Shown in pieces: positions 21,730 through 33,090 of a DNA stretch of 64,000 nucleotides; the first letter of the stretch is position 1, and the number at the start of each line of letters is the position of its first letter. The DNA comes from Branchiostoma floridae (Eukaryota > Chordata > Leptocardii > Amphioxiformes > Branchiostomatidae): the NCBI RefSeq assembly GCF_000003815.2, contig NC_049988.1, positions 19,272,723 to 19,336,722 on the forward strand. The letters run 5' to 3'. The position numbers were made by a program, and so were the translations under genes. The notes beneath the pieces are model-generated. The model worked only from the letters and a program-made list of their open reading frames with translations, was not told where the DNA came from and did no database searches.

Positions 21730-22260
21730 CACTACGCCAGGAATCTCTTCTTGCAAGTCATCTACCAACTTTTGGACAATTTCCAGTTTCCCAGCCACAG
21801 AAGCAGACTCTGTTGCAGACAACCCTTTCCCCGTGCCCCATTAAGTAAATACGGTAGTAAATAACGTGGGCGGGTAGTGGGTACACCTTAGCCCACCCCT
21901 GAGGCCCCTGCATAACTGGCTAATTTTACAGCTCTATATATAACATTGCAGGTCCTAACAAGCCGAGGGACAAACCAAGATGGGCTACAACAGGGGGAGG
22001 GGGGAGTGATTGAGAAATTAATTAATGAAGAAACGGCAGTTAAGATGGATAGCTTATTTACGAAAACTAGTAGAAAGGTGTGATGTAAAATGACAGAACT
22101 ATATACGAAGATACTGCATAAACTGCTTAACTGATGATAAGAAATAAATGAAATAGAAGACCATTCTCCTCATTCCCCTGTAATTTAGTCCCTCTTAGTT
22201 TGGTCCCCAAGCAAACTTTTGCACCCTTTTCTGTATCTAGTCATCAAGTCAAGTCAAACA
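21730..22260. other. Non-genic stretch
   Basis: No gene or repeat recognised. Confidence 0.4.
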
Positions 22261-22450
22261 TACTCTCTAAGCAGAGGTTAGGCTCAGGGTTGTTATGGAT
22301 GTCTTTTTTAAGTGTTTTGATTGCGCTATTTTGTCGGGTTGTCTTATTTGTCTGCCAGCCAGTTTGAAAACCTGACAAAACCCAATAATATAAAAATGCC
22401 TAAACATGACCACAAAAATAACCAGAAGCCTAACCTCTGCTTGGTGATTA
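22261..22450. mobile_element. MITE, TACTCTCCAAGCAGAGGTT family, copy 3
   Basis: Left end TACTCTCTAAGCAGAGGTTA and right end AGCCTAACCTCTGCTTGG form inverted repeats. It is more diverged than the copies at 6811 and 20915. Confidence 0.8.
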
Positions 22451-22745
22451 AGTCTAACACACCCAAGCCAAATGTCAAAACCTTAGCAGTTAAAGAACAC
22501 ACAAGCCACACAGTCACAGGGTCTCCTCACTTCTTTATGCACAGTTTCCGTACGTACAATTCTCCTTTGTGACTCTCCAAAGAACGAACGAACGACAAAT
22601 GTTAACAAACAACATCAAACAAAGGCCCGCGTTAAACCCACATGTCCGACCCACGAGGACAAACACTTGCACTCAGGACGGATGTTTTCTTAGCAAGTCG
22701 TAATCTTAAGGACAAATTGTGTAGTGACGGAAGACGCTGCCGTTC

Positions 22746-23196
22746 TTAGGCCAGGTTAAGTAAGTTATACGGATGACATCCTCGTGTGCTACGATTTTGT
22801 CCATTTACACACTAAAAAAAAAAGGAGAAGATTTAACCATACTATTTATCAAACAAAGCAGCAGCAAAATGAGCAAACATCATATCCAGTTTTTTTTGGA
22901 TTATCTTATTACCTGGATGTCTAACCTTCATCGACGCATTGCAAAACATATATTGGAAAACAGACACTGATGTTCAAGAATGCCAAAAGACTATTTCAAA
23001 GTCAAAAAAGATGTGAAATAACAAAAATGAAGAATCTACCATACAGTCTATGTTTTGTACTTTGTTCAACCTTCCTCAACACTATAGATTTCATAGTGAA
23101 GGCAACTATTTAGCCAAACTTTTTCTTTTGCACGCTCGCATCAGTTTTGGAGTTCTCGGAGGATGTCATGCATAGAATCATATCAACATGGCCTTA
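22746..23196. mobile_element. 450-bp inverted-repeat element, GGATGACATCC family
   Basis: Begins TTAGGCCAGGTTAAG then ACGGATGACATCC and ends GGATGTCATGCATAGAATCA then TCAACATGGCCTTA. The interior AAATGAGCAAA and ATGCCAAAAxxCTxxTTCAAAGTCAAA pieces match the 15433-16312 copy. TTATTACCTGGATGTCTAAC at about 22908 also occurs at about 59723. Non-coding. Confidence 0.8.
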
Positions 23197-23369
23197 GGTT
23201 AACTTGAGTGTTAAACTTGAGAGTAGAATGCCCACACTTGAGACATGTACATGTACTCAGCACATTGCAACAACACAATAAGGTCTTGTTGTGTCACTAA
23301 GATCACATCATGACACGTTTGAACGCCACACAAAGATGACTTCTCTTTTTCACAGTCCTTCTATCCATT

Positions 23370-23510
23370 CACTGTATAAACCTGTACTAGTGACCACCTT
23401 TACATAAGGACCACCTGGCCATTGTGCCAACTTTTTGGTGGTACCCAACATGACTTTTCCCATAAGCATTACGCTGTCTATAGTGGCCACCTGTCCACCA
23501 AGAATATTAC
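23370..23510. mobile_element. Fragment with CACTGTATAAACCTGTAC / GACCACCT ends
   Basis: CACTGTATAAACCTGTACTA followed by GTGACCACCT and GGACCACCTG, with an inverse-like AGTGGCCACCTGTCC part near 23481. The element at 37357-37503 is similar (CAGTCAAGCCTGTACAAGTG). The ends resemble the CAGTCAAACCTGT class of pogo/Tigger-type MITEs; family assignment is tentative. Confidence 0.45.
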
Positions 23511-23874
23511 TGAATAGCCAACAACAGTGCAATCTAAAAAAAAAGAAGTCATAATTGTGAGGTGTTTTTTTCCTGACACGACAACATATTCCGATTATCT
23601 GTTCTTTTACATAAATTCTCCTGCCCATAGCAGTCTGTTGAATGTCTCTTTACATGTATATGTAAAGCAATTATACAAACAAAGAAGTCTTACACAACAG
23701 CAACACTACAACCATCCATCTCCGAATGCGACCAACCGTCCCCCCTACTTTCTTCATACCTGCCTCTACCCCTACATACAAAAAATACATCTTCTTTTCT
23801 TTTGTACACTTCCGATATGTAGAACACTTCCTTCAAGTCTTGAACAACACATAACAACACTCAGAAATGTCTCC

Positions 23875-24029
23875 TTAACTCTCTCCATGCTAAGGGGGTG
23901 CATTTCTGCTCTTTTTGCATTGATTACAACAGGACTTAGCGGGGTTAATTAACCATACCACTGCCAAGAGTGCATTTCTGCACAAACTTTTGCATTAGTT
24001 TAACAGAACTTAGCATTGAGAGAGTTTAA
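23875..24029. mobile_element. TTAA-flanked MITE with CTCTCTCCATGCTAAG ends
   Basis: TTAACTCTCTCCATGCTAAG at the left is mirrored by CTTAGCATTGAGAGAGTTTAA at the right, giving TTAA at both edges. Internal GTGCATTTCTGC occurs twice. A TTAA target is typical of piggyBac-like and Kolobok elements; which one cannot be decided. Non-coding. Confidence 0.75.
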
Positions 24030-24444
24030 TTCTCCATATTTTCCCCATTTTTTTTCTCTTCCCCTTCTTTAAGTTTTTACTTACATACAATAATTTCTGT
24101 ACAGGACAATATACCAGTATGCGAGGCAAGGCCCCATACACTACACTATTACTGCACAATGATATCATCACAATGTCCATCCTTTTTCTTTTGTACATCA
24201 GTGGTCTTGTGTTCCGCAACATACCCGAACAACTACCAGTGAAATAAATAACACTTTCTGCATTGCAAGGCATTTTGTACATATATTACATTAGTGTGAG
24301 AGCATTACCTTAGTACTTTAGAAGCAGTAAAATCATGTCAACAACAAGGAATGTGAACCTTTGCCACAAAGTAGCAGTTAGGGATATCATATATCGGCAA
24401 AGATCGCTACATGGGAAATATTCATTCTACACATAAATGTAACA

Positions 24445-24450
24445 TTTATT
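24445..24450 (-). terminator. Possible polyadenylation signal of the Bcl-2-like gene
   Basis: AATAAA on the minus strand (TTTATT on plus), about 158 bases after the stop codon at 24608. It is the nearest canonical hexamer that I noticed; no cDNA is available to confirm the cleavage site. Confidence 0.4.
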
Positions 24451-24607
24451 AATAATATTAATAGCCAGAAGCACAAAATATAAGTTCTTTTTTCTCTTTT
24501 TTCTTTGTTGAAATAAATAATATTATCATTATAACAAAGCATCCAGGACTGATCCACAGACAGTTGCTCGACACGTGTCCATTTTTTCGGAAAATTTTCC
24601 CGGCGCT

Positions 24608-24736
24608 TTACGATCTTGCGACGATCGCGCCCACTGCCGTTACCGCCATGGCGCCCATGAGAATCCCCCGCCACCACCACGACTTCTCGTCGTTCTCGTT
24701 GGACCGGGCTTTTCTCGCAAAGTCCTCGAATCCCTC
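24608..24736 (-). CDS. Bcl2-like: Bcl-2-like protein, coding exon 2 (C-terminal anchor)
   Basis: This exon gives the last 42 residues (140-181) of the Bcl-2 homologue whose first coding exon is 40550-40966. It starts after a pyrimidine-containing acceptor ending CTACAG, in phase 0, with EGFEDFARKARSNEN, completing the BH2 surroundings. It ends in three tryptophans (159-161), Arg, then the hydrophobic segment GILMGAMAVTAVGAIVA (163-179), Arg-Ser and a TAA stop. A single C-terminal hydrophobic segment with flanking basic residues is the tail anchor that places Bcl-2 proteins in the outer mitochondrial and ER membranes. In vertebrate BCL2, BCL2L1 and BCL2L2 the last coding exon likewise encodes the anchor. 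The frame joins perfectly to exon 1. Open frames on the plus strand and in the other minus frame here are shadows. Confidence 0.93.
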   Translation of the reverse strand, partial: EGFEDFARKARSNENDEKSWWWRGILMGAMAVTAVGAIVARS

Positions 24737-25729
24737 CTGTAGCGACAGATAGAGTAAGGGTTGAGTTATTTGCATACAATTTGCATTCGCACAAGAAAGG
24801 TTAAAATTACACTTTTTTAGTACGTTTTAACATAACTTCCCGGCTGCATTATCACATAAAAAATACCTTATTCTAACCACCAGGAGAAGGACCTTTAAAA
24901 TCGCATTTTCTTCTAAAAAGAAGAAAATACGAAAGAACAACTTTTCAATTTGATTTCAGTAATTCTTTAACTGATCGAAAGCATGTTGGCAATGACTATA
25001 CCAAGGTTTCTGACTGAAACCTCCTAGGGTGTACTAAGCATTGTACTTTATGCATGGAAATGGCATACAAAATAATGCCAATTATGGTCACAAATGAACA
25101 CGTTTTTTCGAATACAAGATGAGTTGTTTTTTTTGGCTTCTGAAGACCAACACTCTTCTAGTGGTCAGATGAACATACATGTAATACACCACAAGTCCTT
25201 AAATAATCATAAATGCAGTGCATTAGTAAAACTGGAGGACTTTTTTAAATTGAAATTTCTAATTAGTAGTGTTGACAAAAAACAAAAAAATCTATGTTGA
25301 CAAAAATTGTTTCATACAAATTTACAAGTTTAGAATTGATTCTGAGCGACGATATATTTAGCACCCCTTTGTTCACAGGGTAATCCAATATTCGGTGTCC
25401 CTAACAAGTGGATTCTGTTTCGGAAGTCCCCTCCACCAGTAATCCCGCGATTATGCGCTCTTTTGAAAATCACCAAGCGTGGAAAATGTGGCGACAATGT
25501 GCTGACGTGTTTTCAACTTCCAGAAAAAGCCGCTTACTGTACCTAACTATGGGATGATGCAGAAGTCAAGTTGAACTTTTGATGTATAGTATAGCTGCTT
25601 TAGGGCCTGCAGTAGTTGTTATGTTTTTACCATTTGAACTGTTATAATTATAAAGTCATGTATGTCATTGTTTGTCCATGTTGTTGATTTTCGTATAAAG
25701 TACGATTCTATGGTACTGGGTGCATCACA

Positions 25730-26270
25730 TCATGTATGATATGGCCTATTGTTTCAGTAGTTTTCGTTAGACAGCGAAGGGCTTTGGTGCATTTGTTTCA
25801 TCATACAACGTCCCATTTTGGATATTGTTTGACAGTATTGGGGCTAGGTGAGACCCTGGAGTAACTAATCATATGTTGTTCCATCTTGCTTATTGTTTTA
25901 TGGGGTCAGTTGGTTGACAGCGTTAGGCTTAGGTGAGACCTTAGTGTTATTTATCATACAGTGTTAAATTTTTCTTATTAAAAAAAAAAGTATTATCTTG
26001 TGGGGAGTTGGTTGACAGGGTTGGGGTTAGGCAAGCCCTATGAGTACTATATTATACGGTGTCCCATTTTGCCTATTGTTTTGCAGGGAATTGGTTGACA
26101 GCATTGGGGTTAGGTGCGCCCTAGAAGTGCTATATCATACTTTGTCCCGTATTAGCTATTGTTTTGCTGGAACTATTTGACAGCATTGGGGTTAGGTGCA
26201 CCCTATGAGTGCTATATCACACACGGTGTCCCATATTAGCTATTGTTTTGCTAGTGTATTGTGAGTGAGC
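25730..26270 (+). repeat. Tandem repeat of about 90-107 bp, about six units
   Basis: TATTGTTTTGC / GGTTGACAGCATTGGGGTTAGG recurs near 25830, 25915, 26010, 26095, 26178 with GTGTCCCATTTTGCC-like segments between. Units are diverged. Non-coding, intronic. Confidence 0.8.
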
Positions 26271-26829
26271 GTGGGGTTCAGAGCGAGGTGGGTGTGTTGT
26301 TGTACCACCTGTCATGCAGGCGTGCCATCTGCCACCAAAGTCGTACCCTTAATATTAGCTTTCAAGGGGATCAGCTCAAAACAAAGTGAATATTGATGAT
26401 GGTTTCAAAACAGCTGTAATTTCAATCAATCTATATTTGTTCCTTAAGACTAAAAGATCTTACATTATACTTATGATCACTATTTTAAGGGTAATTGTAA
26501 AAAAGAAAGAGATAATGAATTTACAATAAGTGTACCTTATGTACCACCTATTTTCTCTACTTACAATATGCATTGAAATTTCCCCAAACAGAACAGTTCT
26601 CAAGGCACTTTCTTGAAAAGATGATATCAAACTCATACAGCAAATTGTAACGAAGACAGCTTTTTGTGTCTTGACTTTTGAAAAAAAAAAAACTTTGAAT
26701 GAATTCTTTGCACAAAATGTTTTGAAACACCCGGAATGGTTAGCTATATATAGTTGTTTTGTTTCCTTTCCAATCCAGATGCTCTGGTCTTACTTTCATC
26801 CTGTTGACTGGTCAATAGCACAGAGAATT

Positions 26830-27275
26830 CCACACAAAACTGCCAAATAATGCAATTTTCCAGGCCCTTGTATATGCTGCTGAGACTAGGCTAAATTAAA
26901 GGCTGTGAAATACTGTGGTGGGTAATACATTTTATGGATGCCACAAAATATCAGCAAACGTCACGTCTGGCTCGCTTTTTATTTCCGACAAGATGAGATC
27001 TTTCGACACACTGCCTGTATGTTACAAGCGATGCGAATGTGCAATGTCTTGCCACAAAAGTGAAAAATAACACGATTTTCCAGGGCTTACAATACTGCCA
27101 AGATACCTGATTTAAAATTTAAATCAAAGGTTGTAAAATACCAAAGGTAATCCATAGGTGCCAAAAAACATCAGCAAACTTCACGTCAACCTACATTTTT
27201 CCCTCCCAGAACTCAATCAAACGAGACCTTTACACTCGCCGCCTGTAACAAGCGATGCCACGATGCATCCGTCTC
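26830..27275 (+). repeat. Two tandem units of about 215 bp
   Basis: ATTTTCCAGGxCTT, AAAGGxTGTxAAATAC, GCCACAAAATATCAGCAAAC and TTACAAGCGATGC-like segments occur in the same order in 26830-27040 and 27045-27275. Confidence 0.75.
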
Positions 27276-27344
27276 CTGTAACGAAATGCAACCTTTCCTA
27301 CGCTGGAGGTCACGCCAGCTTTCAGGAGGGAACGCTCGCGTAAT

Positions 27345-27830
27345 GGAAAATTTCGCCCGAGGAATTGGGAAGCTGATGAAACGTCGCGCCTCTCCATCAA
27401 GCCATCCGCGATTCTGTTGTTTTAATAACTTCTTTTACCCTTGAAGTTGTTTACAATCATGATGGGTTTCGGAAAAATTTCGCTGGAGGAATTGTAAGCT
27501 GATGAAACCTTTCATCTTTCCGTCAAACAATCTGCGATTCTGTTGTTTTAATAACTTCTTTTACCCTGGTTTACGATCCCGATGGGTTTTGGGGAAAAAT
27601 TTTGCTGGAGGAATTGTTAACTGATGAAACCTTTCGTCTTTCCATCAAACAATCTTCAATAATCCGTTGTTTTAATAACTTCTTTTACCCTTATTTACGA
27701 TCCCGATGGGTTTTGTGGAAAATTTTGCTAGAGGAATTGGAAGCTGATGAAATGATCCATCTTTTCATCAAACAATCTGCGATGCCGTTGTTTTAATAAC
27801 CGCTCCTGTCCCAGTTTACGACTTAGGCGA
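27345..27830 (+). repeat. Tandem repeat of about 120 bp, four units
   Basis: GAGGAATTGxxAGCTGATGAAA starts units near 27357, 27486, 27608 and 27731. Each is followed by TTTCCATCAAACAATCTGCG and TTGTTTTAATAACTTCTTTT. Confidence 0.88.
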
Positions 27831-28548
27831 GTTTTTGATCAGGACACGTTTTCGGGGAGATTTTCGGCAAGCGCCGCCGGCGCAGTCTTTACGAGAGAAT
27901 GATAAGGAAAAATGCGTCGTTGCTAATGGCTTGATACACTCAGCGGCGTTTGTAGGACAAATTGCGCCGCGATGATGAAATATGTTCTGATGGAAAGATT
28001 ACGTCTCAATCTCCAGCTCACAGCTCGGGAGGTTTTGATGGATGGGGGAGGGGAGAGGGGGCCGGAGGTGCTTTATATACCCGACATCACCGAGGGCTTG
28101 AAATGTTGTAAAATACCTTTTCAACTTAGCTGTATGGAGAAAATTGAGTGTTGGCAGGGGTTTTTAAGTTTGCAGTAAGGCTACAGTCACCAAATGTACA
28201 GTAATGCAAACAATGCTTTAAAGCTTGTAGCAAAGTAGTCACCCCAAAAGCTTCAAATTGTTACAAATTTATCACGAAGAAATTTTTTTATATCATTTGT
28301 CTAAAATTTTGAAGTTAGCTTACAATAGAATTTCAGATTCTAGGGAGGGGCAAAAAGGGTATCTCCGATTTGCTTATAATGTTCTTCCCAAATTTTTCAC
28401 TAGTGCACCGGAAAAAGAGTTTCGAGCCCCGGCTTTATCTAAGCAACATTACTGCGGTATTTCTAAGACATTTCTGGTGAAACCTCCGCAGGCAACTGTC
28501 TACAAGATGGATGGCACCAGAGGCAGGGGACTTAGGGTGGGAGAAAAG
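27831..28548. other. Non-genic intronic stretch
   Basis: No gene recognised. The 130-residue plus-strand frame at 28258-28650 has no domain and runs into the following tandem array. Confidence 0.45.
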
Positions 28549-30690
28549 GTTTTATATCACTGCTGTGCAATAATATACAGGACAGGGAGGGGTTCTGTAG
28601 GGATAATGCTGGGCACAAAAGAGGTGATCACTTGTGAGAGGAGCATTTGAAAGGTGGTGAAGGCTGCAATATATTAGTGGTAGAAGAAGCTTGTTACAAA
28701 GAATGAAAGAGATATTAGATTGTAGTGGATTCTCCTACCTCTTGTATTCCTGTAATTCTCAGAGTGATAACAATTATATGTAACGTGATAGGATCTTGAA
28801 TTTCTGACATGTATGTTTAAACCTTCTGTGTCATAGTTTGAGTGTTGATACCTGTAAGGTAAGGTTTACCTGTAAAACAGCATAAGTTTTCTATCACTGC
28901 TGTACAATAATATACATGATGGGGAGGGGTTCTGAGGGGATAATGTCTGGGCACAAAAGAGGTGATCACTTGTGAGAAAAGTGTTTGAAAGGTGGTAAAG
29001 GCTGCAATATATTATTAGAGTAGAAGACTGAAGAAGCTCGTACAAAGAATGAAAGAAATATTACATTGTAGTGAATTTCTCCTACCTCTTCTATTCCTGT
29101 AATTCTCATAGTCATAGTGATAACAAATATATGTAATGTGATAAGATGTTGAATTTCTGACATGTATATTTAAACCTTCTGAAGTTCTGTCATAATTTGA
29201 GTGTTGATACCTGTAACAGTGTAAGCTAACTAACTTAAAGCTTTTATAAGACCTGTAAAACTAAAACAGCATAAGTTTTATATCACTGCTGTGTAATAAT
29301 ATACAGGACGAGGAGGGGTTCAGAGGGGATAACGTCTGGATACAAAAGAGGTGATCATTTGTGAGAGGAGAGTTTTATAGGTGGTGAAGGTTGCAATATA
29401 TTAGTGGTAGAAGAATCTTGTTACAAAGAATTTGAAAGAAATATTAGATTGTAGTGGATTCTCCTTACTCTTCTAATAAGTTCTATTCATGAGGGTCTGC
29501 ATGCTCTTTTCCGTAAGGCGTAGGCAGCCTATTTTATTTCCCGTAATTCGTAGGGAAAACCATCTTATCTACGTAATTCGTAGCGAAGCGACCAAATTTA
29601 GCGTAATTGCCTTCCTTGATTTAGCGTAATACGTAGGAGGCTCTTCTGAATTCAGCGTAAATCATTGTCGGGACCCCCATGCAGACCCTCACTCATGTAA
29701 TTCTCAGAGTGATAACAAATATATGTAACGCAATAGGATCTTGAATTTCTGACATGTATGTTTAAACCTTCTGTGTCATAGTTTGAGTGTCGATACCTGA
29801 AAGCTAAGGTTTTATAAGACCTGTAAAACAGCATAAGTTTTATATCACTGCTGTGTGATAATATACAGGACAGGGAGGGGTTCTGTAGGGATAGTGTCTG
29901 GGTACAAAAGAGGTGATCACTTGTGAGAAGAGAGTTTGATGGGTGGTGCAAGGCTGCAATATATTAGAGTAGTTGAAACTTGTTACAAAGAATGAAAGAA
30001 ACATAAGATTGTAGAGGATTCTCCTTACTCTTCTATTCATGTAATTCTCAGAGTGATAACAAATATATCTAACGTAATAGGATCTTGAATTTCTGACATG
30101 CATATTGAAACCTTCTGTCAAAATTCGAGTGTCGATACCTGTAAAGTGTAAGTTAGGGTTTATAAGACCTGTAAAACAGCAAAAGTTTTATATCACTGGG
30201 CACTGTGTAATAATATACAGGACAGGGAAGGGTTCTGAAGGGATAACGCCTGGGCACAAAAGAGGTGATCACTTGTGAGAAGAGAGTTTTATAGGTGGTG
30301 AAGGTTGCAATATATTAGTGGTAGAAGAAACTTGTTACAAAGAGTGAAAGGAATATTACATTGTAGTGGATTTCTCCTACCTCTTCTATTCCTGTAAGCC
30401 TCAGAGTCAGAGTGATAACAAATATATGTAACGTGATAAGATGTAGAATTTCTGACATGCATATTTAAACCTTCTGTCATAATTTGAGTGTCGATACCTG
30501 TAAGCTAACGTTTTATAAGACCTGTAAAACAGCATAAGTTTTCTATCACTGCTGTACAATAATATACATGATGGGGAGGGGTTCTGTAGGGATAATGCTG
30601 GGCACAAAAGAGGTGATCACTTGTGAGAAGAGAGTTTGATGGGTGGTGCATGTATGGCTGTAATATATTTTAGGCACAGCTTGAAAAGGG
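28549..30690 (+). repeat. Tandem repeat of about 350 bp, six units
   Basis: TATCACTGCTGTGTAATAAT recurs near 28553, 28889, 29281, 29841, 30189 (with a short insertion) and 30544. The GACAGGGAGGGGTTCTG, AAAGAGGTGATCACTTGTGA and TTGAATTTCTGACATG segments follow each time. The fourth interval is about 560 bp because a 200-bp MITE sits in it (29491-29690). The minus-strand frames over this array repeat one another and are not genes. Confidence 0.92.
29491..29690. mobile_element. MITE, GAGGGTCTGCATG family, copy 2, inside a tandem unit
   Basis: Ends GAGGGTCTGCATG and CATGCAGACCCTC. The flanks are ATTCAT (29485-29490) and ACTCAT (29691-29696). The uninterrupted neighbouring unit near 30030 reads TTCTATTCATGTAATTCTC, so removing the MITE and one six-base copy restores the unit. 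Confidence 0.93.
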
Positions 30691-31074
30691 CTATAACAAG
30701 TGTAAAAAGCTGTGTTTATGGCACTGTTGCTATAATATTTCATATGATAGAGAAGGAAGTCATAAAAATGTCTCTAGAATTAATGGCTACATTCTGATCT
30801 TTCAGCTTTGTAAAAGAGGAACTACTTGTGAAAGGAGTCCTGGGCAGGTGGCAACTGTGCTGCAATATTTCAGACTTCTAAGTTCAGGCACAGTTCATAA
30901 CTATAATTTAGTAAACTGAGGCTCTGGCCGGTTCGCAACATAACTGCAATATTTCAGGCACTGTGTTGAAGGGCTAGAGGCATATTTTCTGCTGGGACTA
31001 CAATAATATACACTGTTGGAAACCTTACAGAAGTGCAACAATGTAGATCCCATTTTATCTAAGTCTTGTGACAG

Positions 31075-32178
31075 GATAGTCTTGTGACTAGATCTTAGAT
31101 TGAAGCATTTCAAGCCGTTTTTTGGTCAGTAAAACATTTGACTGTGCACAATTTTTCTGTGAGATACAGAAAAGGTTTTCCCTGCCATCAGCAGTTGCCA
31201 GGATTTTGCAGTGCGGAAGCGTTTGATCCTGTATTTATCCCTCAGTCTTGTGACTCAAAGTATTTCAGTCCCTTTTTCTAGTCACTCAGCAATTCTAACT
31301 AAGATTTTTCTGAGAGATATAGAAGAGGTTTTACCCTACCCTCGGCAGTTGCCAGGATTTTGCTGTACGGAAGTGTTTGATCCTGTATTTATCCCCAGTC
31401 TTGTGACTCAATGTATTTTTCAGTCCCTTTCTGGTCAGAAATTGGAAGTAACAATGATTTTCTGCAAGATAGAGTGTAGCTTTGCCCTGCCATCAGTAGT
31501 TGCCAGGATTTTGCGTTACGGAAGTGTTTGATCCTGTATTTATCCCCCAGTCTTGTGACTCAAAGTATTTCAGTCCCTTTTTCTAGTCACTCAGCATTAT
31601 TTTAAATTTGTAACAATGATTTTCAGGGAGATAGAGTGAAGCTTTTCCCTGCCATCAGCAGTTGCCAGGATTTTGCGTTACGAAAGTGTTTGATCCTGTA
31701 TTCATCCAGGTCTTGTGACTTGAGTATTTCAGTCCCTTTTTCTGGTCACTCAGCATTATTTTGTAACAATGATTTTCAGGGAGATAGAGTGTAGCTTTTC
31801 CCTGCCATCAGCAGTTGCCAGGATTTCGGAAGTGTTTGATCCTGTATTTATCCCCAGTCTTGTGACTCAAAGTATTTCAGTCCCTTTTTCTGGTCAATCA
31901 GCATTATTTTGTAACAATGATTTTCAGGGAGATAGAGTGGCGTTTTGTCCTGCCATCAGCAGTTGCCAGGATTTTGCGTTACGGAAGTGTTTGATCCTGT
32001 ATTTATCCCCAGTCTTGTGACTCAAAGTATTTCAGTCCCTTTTTCTGGTCAATCAGCATTATTTTGTAACAATGATTTTCAGGGAGATAGAGTGGCGTTT
32101 TGTCCTGCCATCAGCAGTTGCCAGGATTTTGCGTTACGGAAGTGTTTGATCCTGTATTTATCCCCAGTCTTGTGACTC
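31075..32178 (+). repeat. Tandem repeat of about 155 bp, seven units, last ones identical
   Basis: TCTTGTGACTCAAAGTATTT starts units near 31244, 31394, 31550, 31711, 31858, 32013 and ends at 32168. Units 31858-32012 and 32013-32167 are identical in period (155) and nearly identical in sequence. A diverged first unit lies near 31077. The repeated open frames are products of this array. Confidence 0.93.
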
Positions 32179-32278
32179 GCCCCTCTGTGCTGACACAACA
32201 CACATGCGTGGGCCGCTGGCAACAACATCACATGAGGATGAGGATACAGGTCTGCTGACTTTCATTAGACACCAGGAC

Positions 32279-32633
32279 CAGGGTTCTAGCTAGTGCATTT
32301 TAGCGTAGTGGGCCCCTACGCTAAAATTTGTGACCACTACGCTAAAATAAGAGCCACTACGCTAATTTTTTATCCAGTGTAGTGGTGCTTTGCTATCATT
32401 TGCTTGCTCAACAATGTCTAATCAATGTCTGAACAATGAAAAATGATAATATGCCTTTCAAAACTGACCAAAAAATCCTTCAAATTACATGTGATATTAG
32501 CAGGGTGCCAACTTTTAACTCTGCATTGTCATAATGTCACCATGAAGGGGCCAAGAACCCCCTTCTCCTAATTGGTCATTTCGCTACCATGCCATTCCCA
32601 CTACGCTAAAATGAAATCCTGGCAAGAACCCTG
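32279..32633. mobile_element. CAGGGTTCTAGC-ended element with 5-bp flanking duplication
   Basis: The left end CAGGGTTCTAGCTAGTGCAT and right end CTGGCAAGAACCCTG are inverted repeats. AGGAC lies directly on both sides (32274-32278 and 32634-32638). The interior holds repeated CCACTACGCTAAAAT. The termini are hAT-like but the duplication is 5 bp, as for 1770-2417. Non-coding. Confidence 0.8.
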
Positions 32634-32678
32634 AGGACAATACTAGTGCTACAAACGAGTAGGCAGGAAAGGTAAAAA

Positions 32679-32862
32679 GATGGTCTGCATGGGGGTCCTG
32701 ACAACGATCTACGCTAAATTCGGGATGGCTAACTACGCTTTATGTTAAATTCATGAAGGCTACCAATACTACGAATTACGTAAAATAAAATAGCTTCCCT
32801 ACAAATTACGGGAAATTAAAAAGGCCTGCCTACGCCTTGCGGAAAAGAGCATGCAGACCCTC
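32679..32862. mobile_element. MITE, GAGGGTCTGCATG family, copy 3 (reverse)
   Basis: Begins GATGGTCTGCATGGGGGTCC and ends AGAGCATGCAGACCCTC. TAAAAA flanks both sides exactly (32673-32678 and 32863-32868). Confidence 0.93.
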
Positions 32863-32944
32863 TAAAAAGGTAAAGGGAGTCCAATAGCATTTTTAGAGGG
32901 CCAGTTGCCCACTTTGTGTAGGGCACTATGTGGAAGACATAGCC

Positions 32945-33090
32945 TATAAATATAATCCCTCTCCTTCCACTGCCTTCTACCTCCCCAACTGAAACCAGGT
33001 ACCCAATTTTACACCTGGGTGGAGTGAGGAAAGTCGTGCCTTTACCAAGGACATGGAACCAGCGACCTCTTGGTCAAGTGTGTGTCTGGT
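32945..33090 (-). repeat. SINE-like or dispersed repeat fragment
   Basis: CCAGGTACCCAATTTTACAC then TGGAGTGAGGAAAGTCGTGC matches 58215-58270. The minus strand reads GGTCGCTGGTTCCATGTCC, close to a polymerase III B box. No A box is clear, so a tRNA-derived origin is only possible. Confidence 0.4.

Noticed and set aside
24387-24794. 135-residue minus-strand protein over Bcl-2 exon 2
   Set aside because: Wrong-frame shadow; the frame joined to exon 1 gives the expected anchor and stop.
31211-32175. Gene family of similar short proteins at 31.2-32.2 kb
   Set aside because: Repeated frames generated by the 155-bp tandem array.
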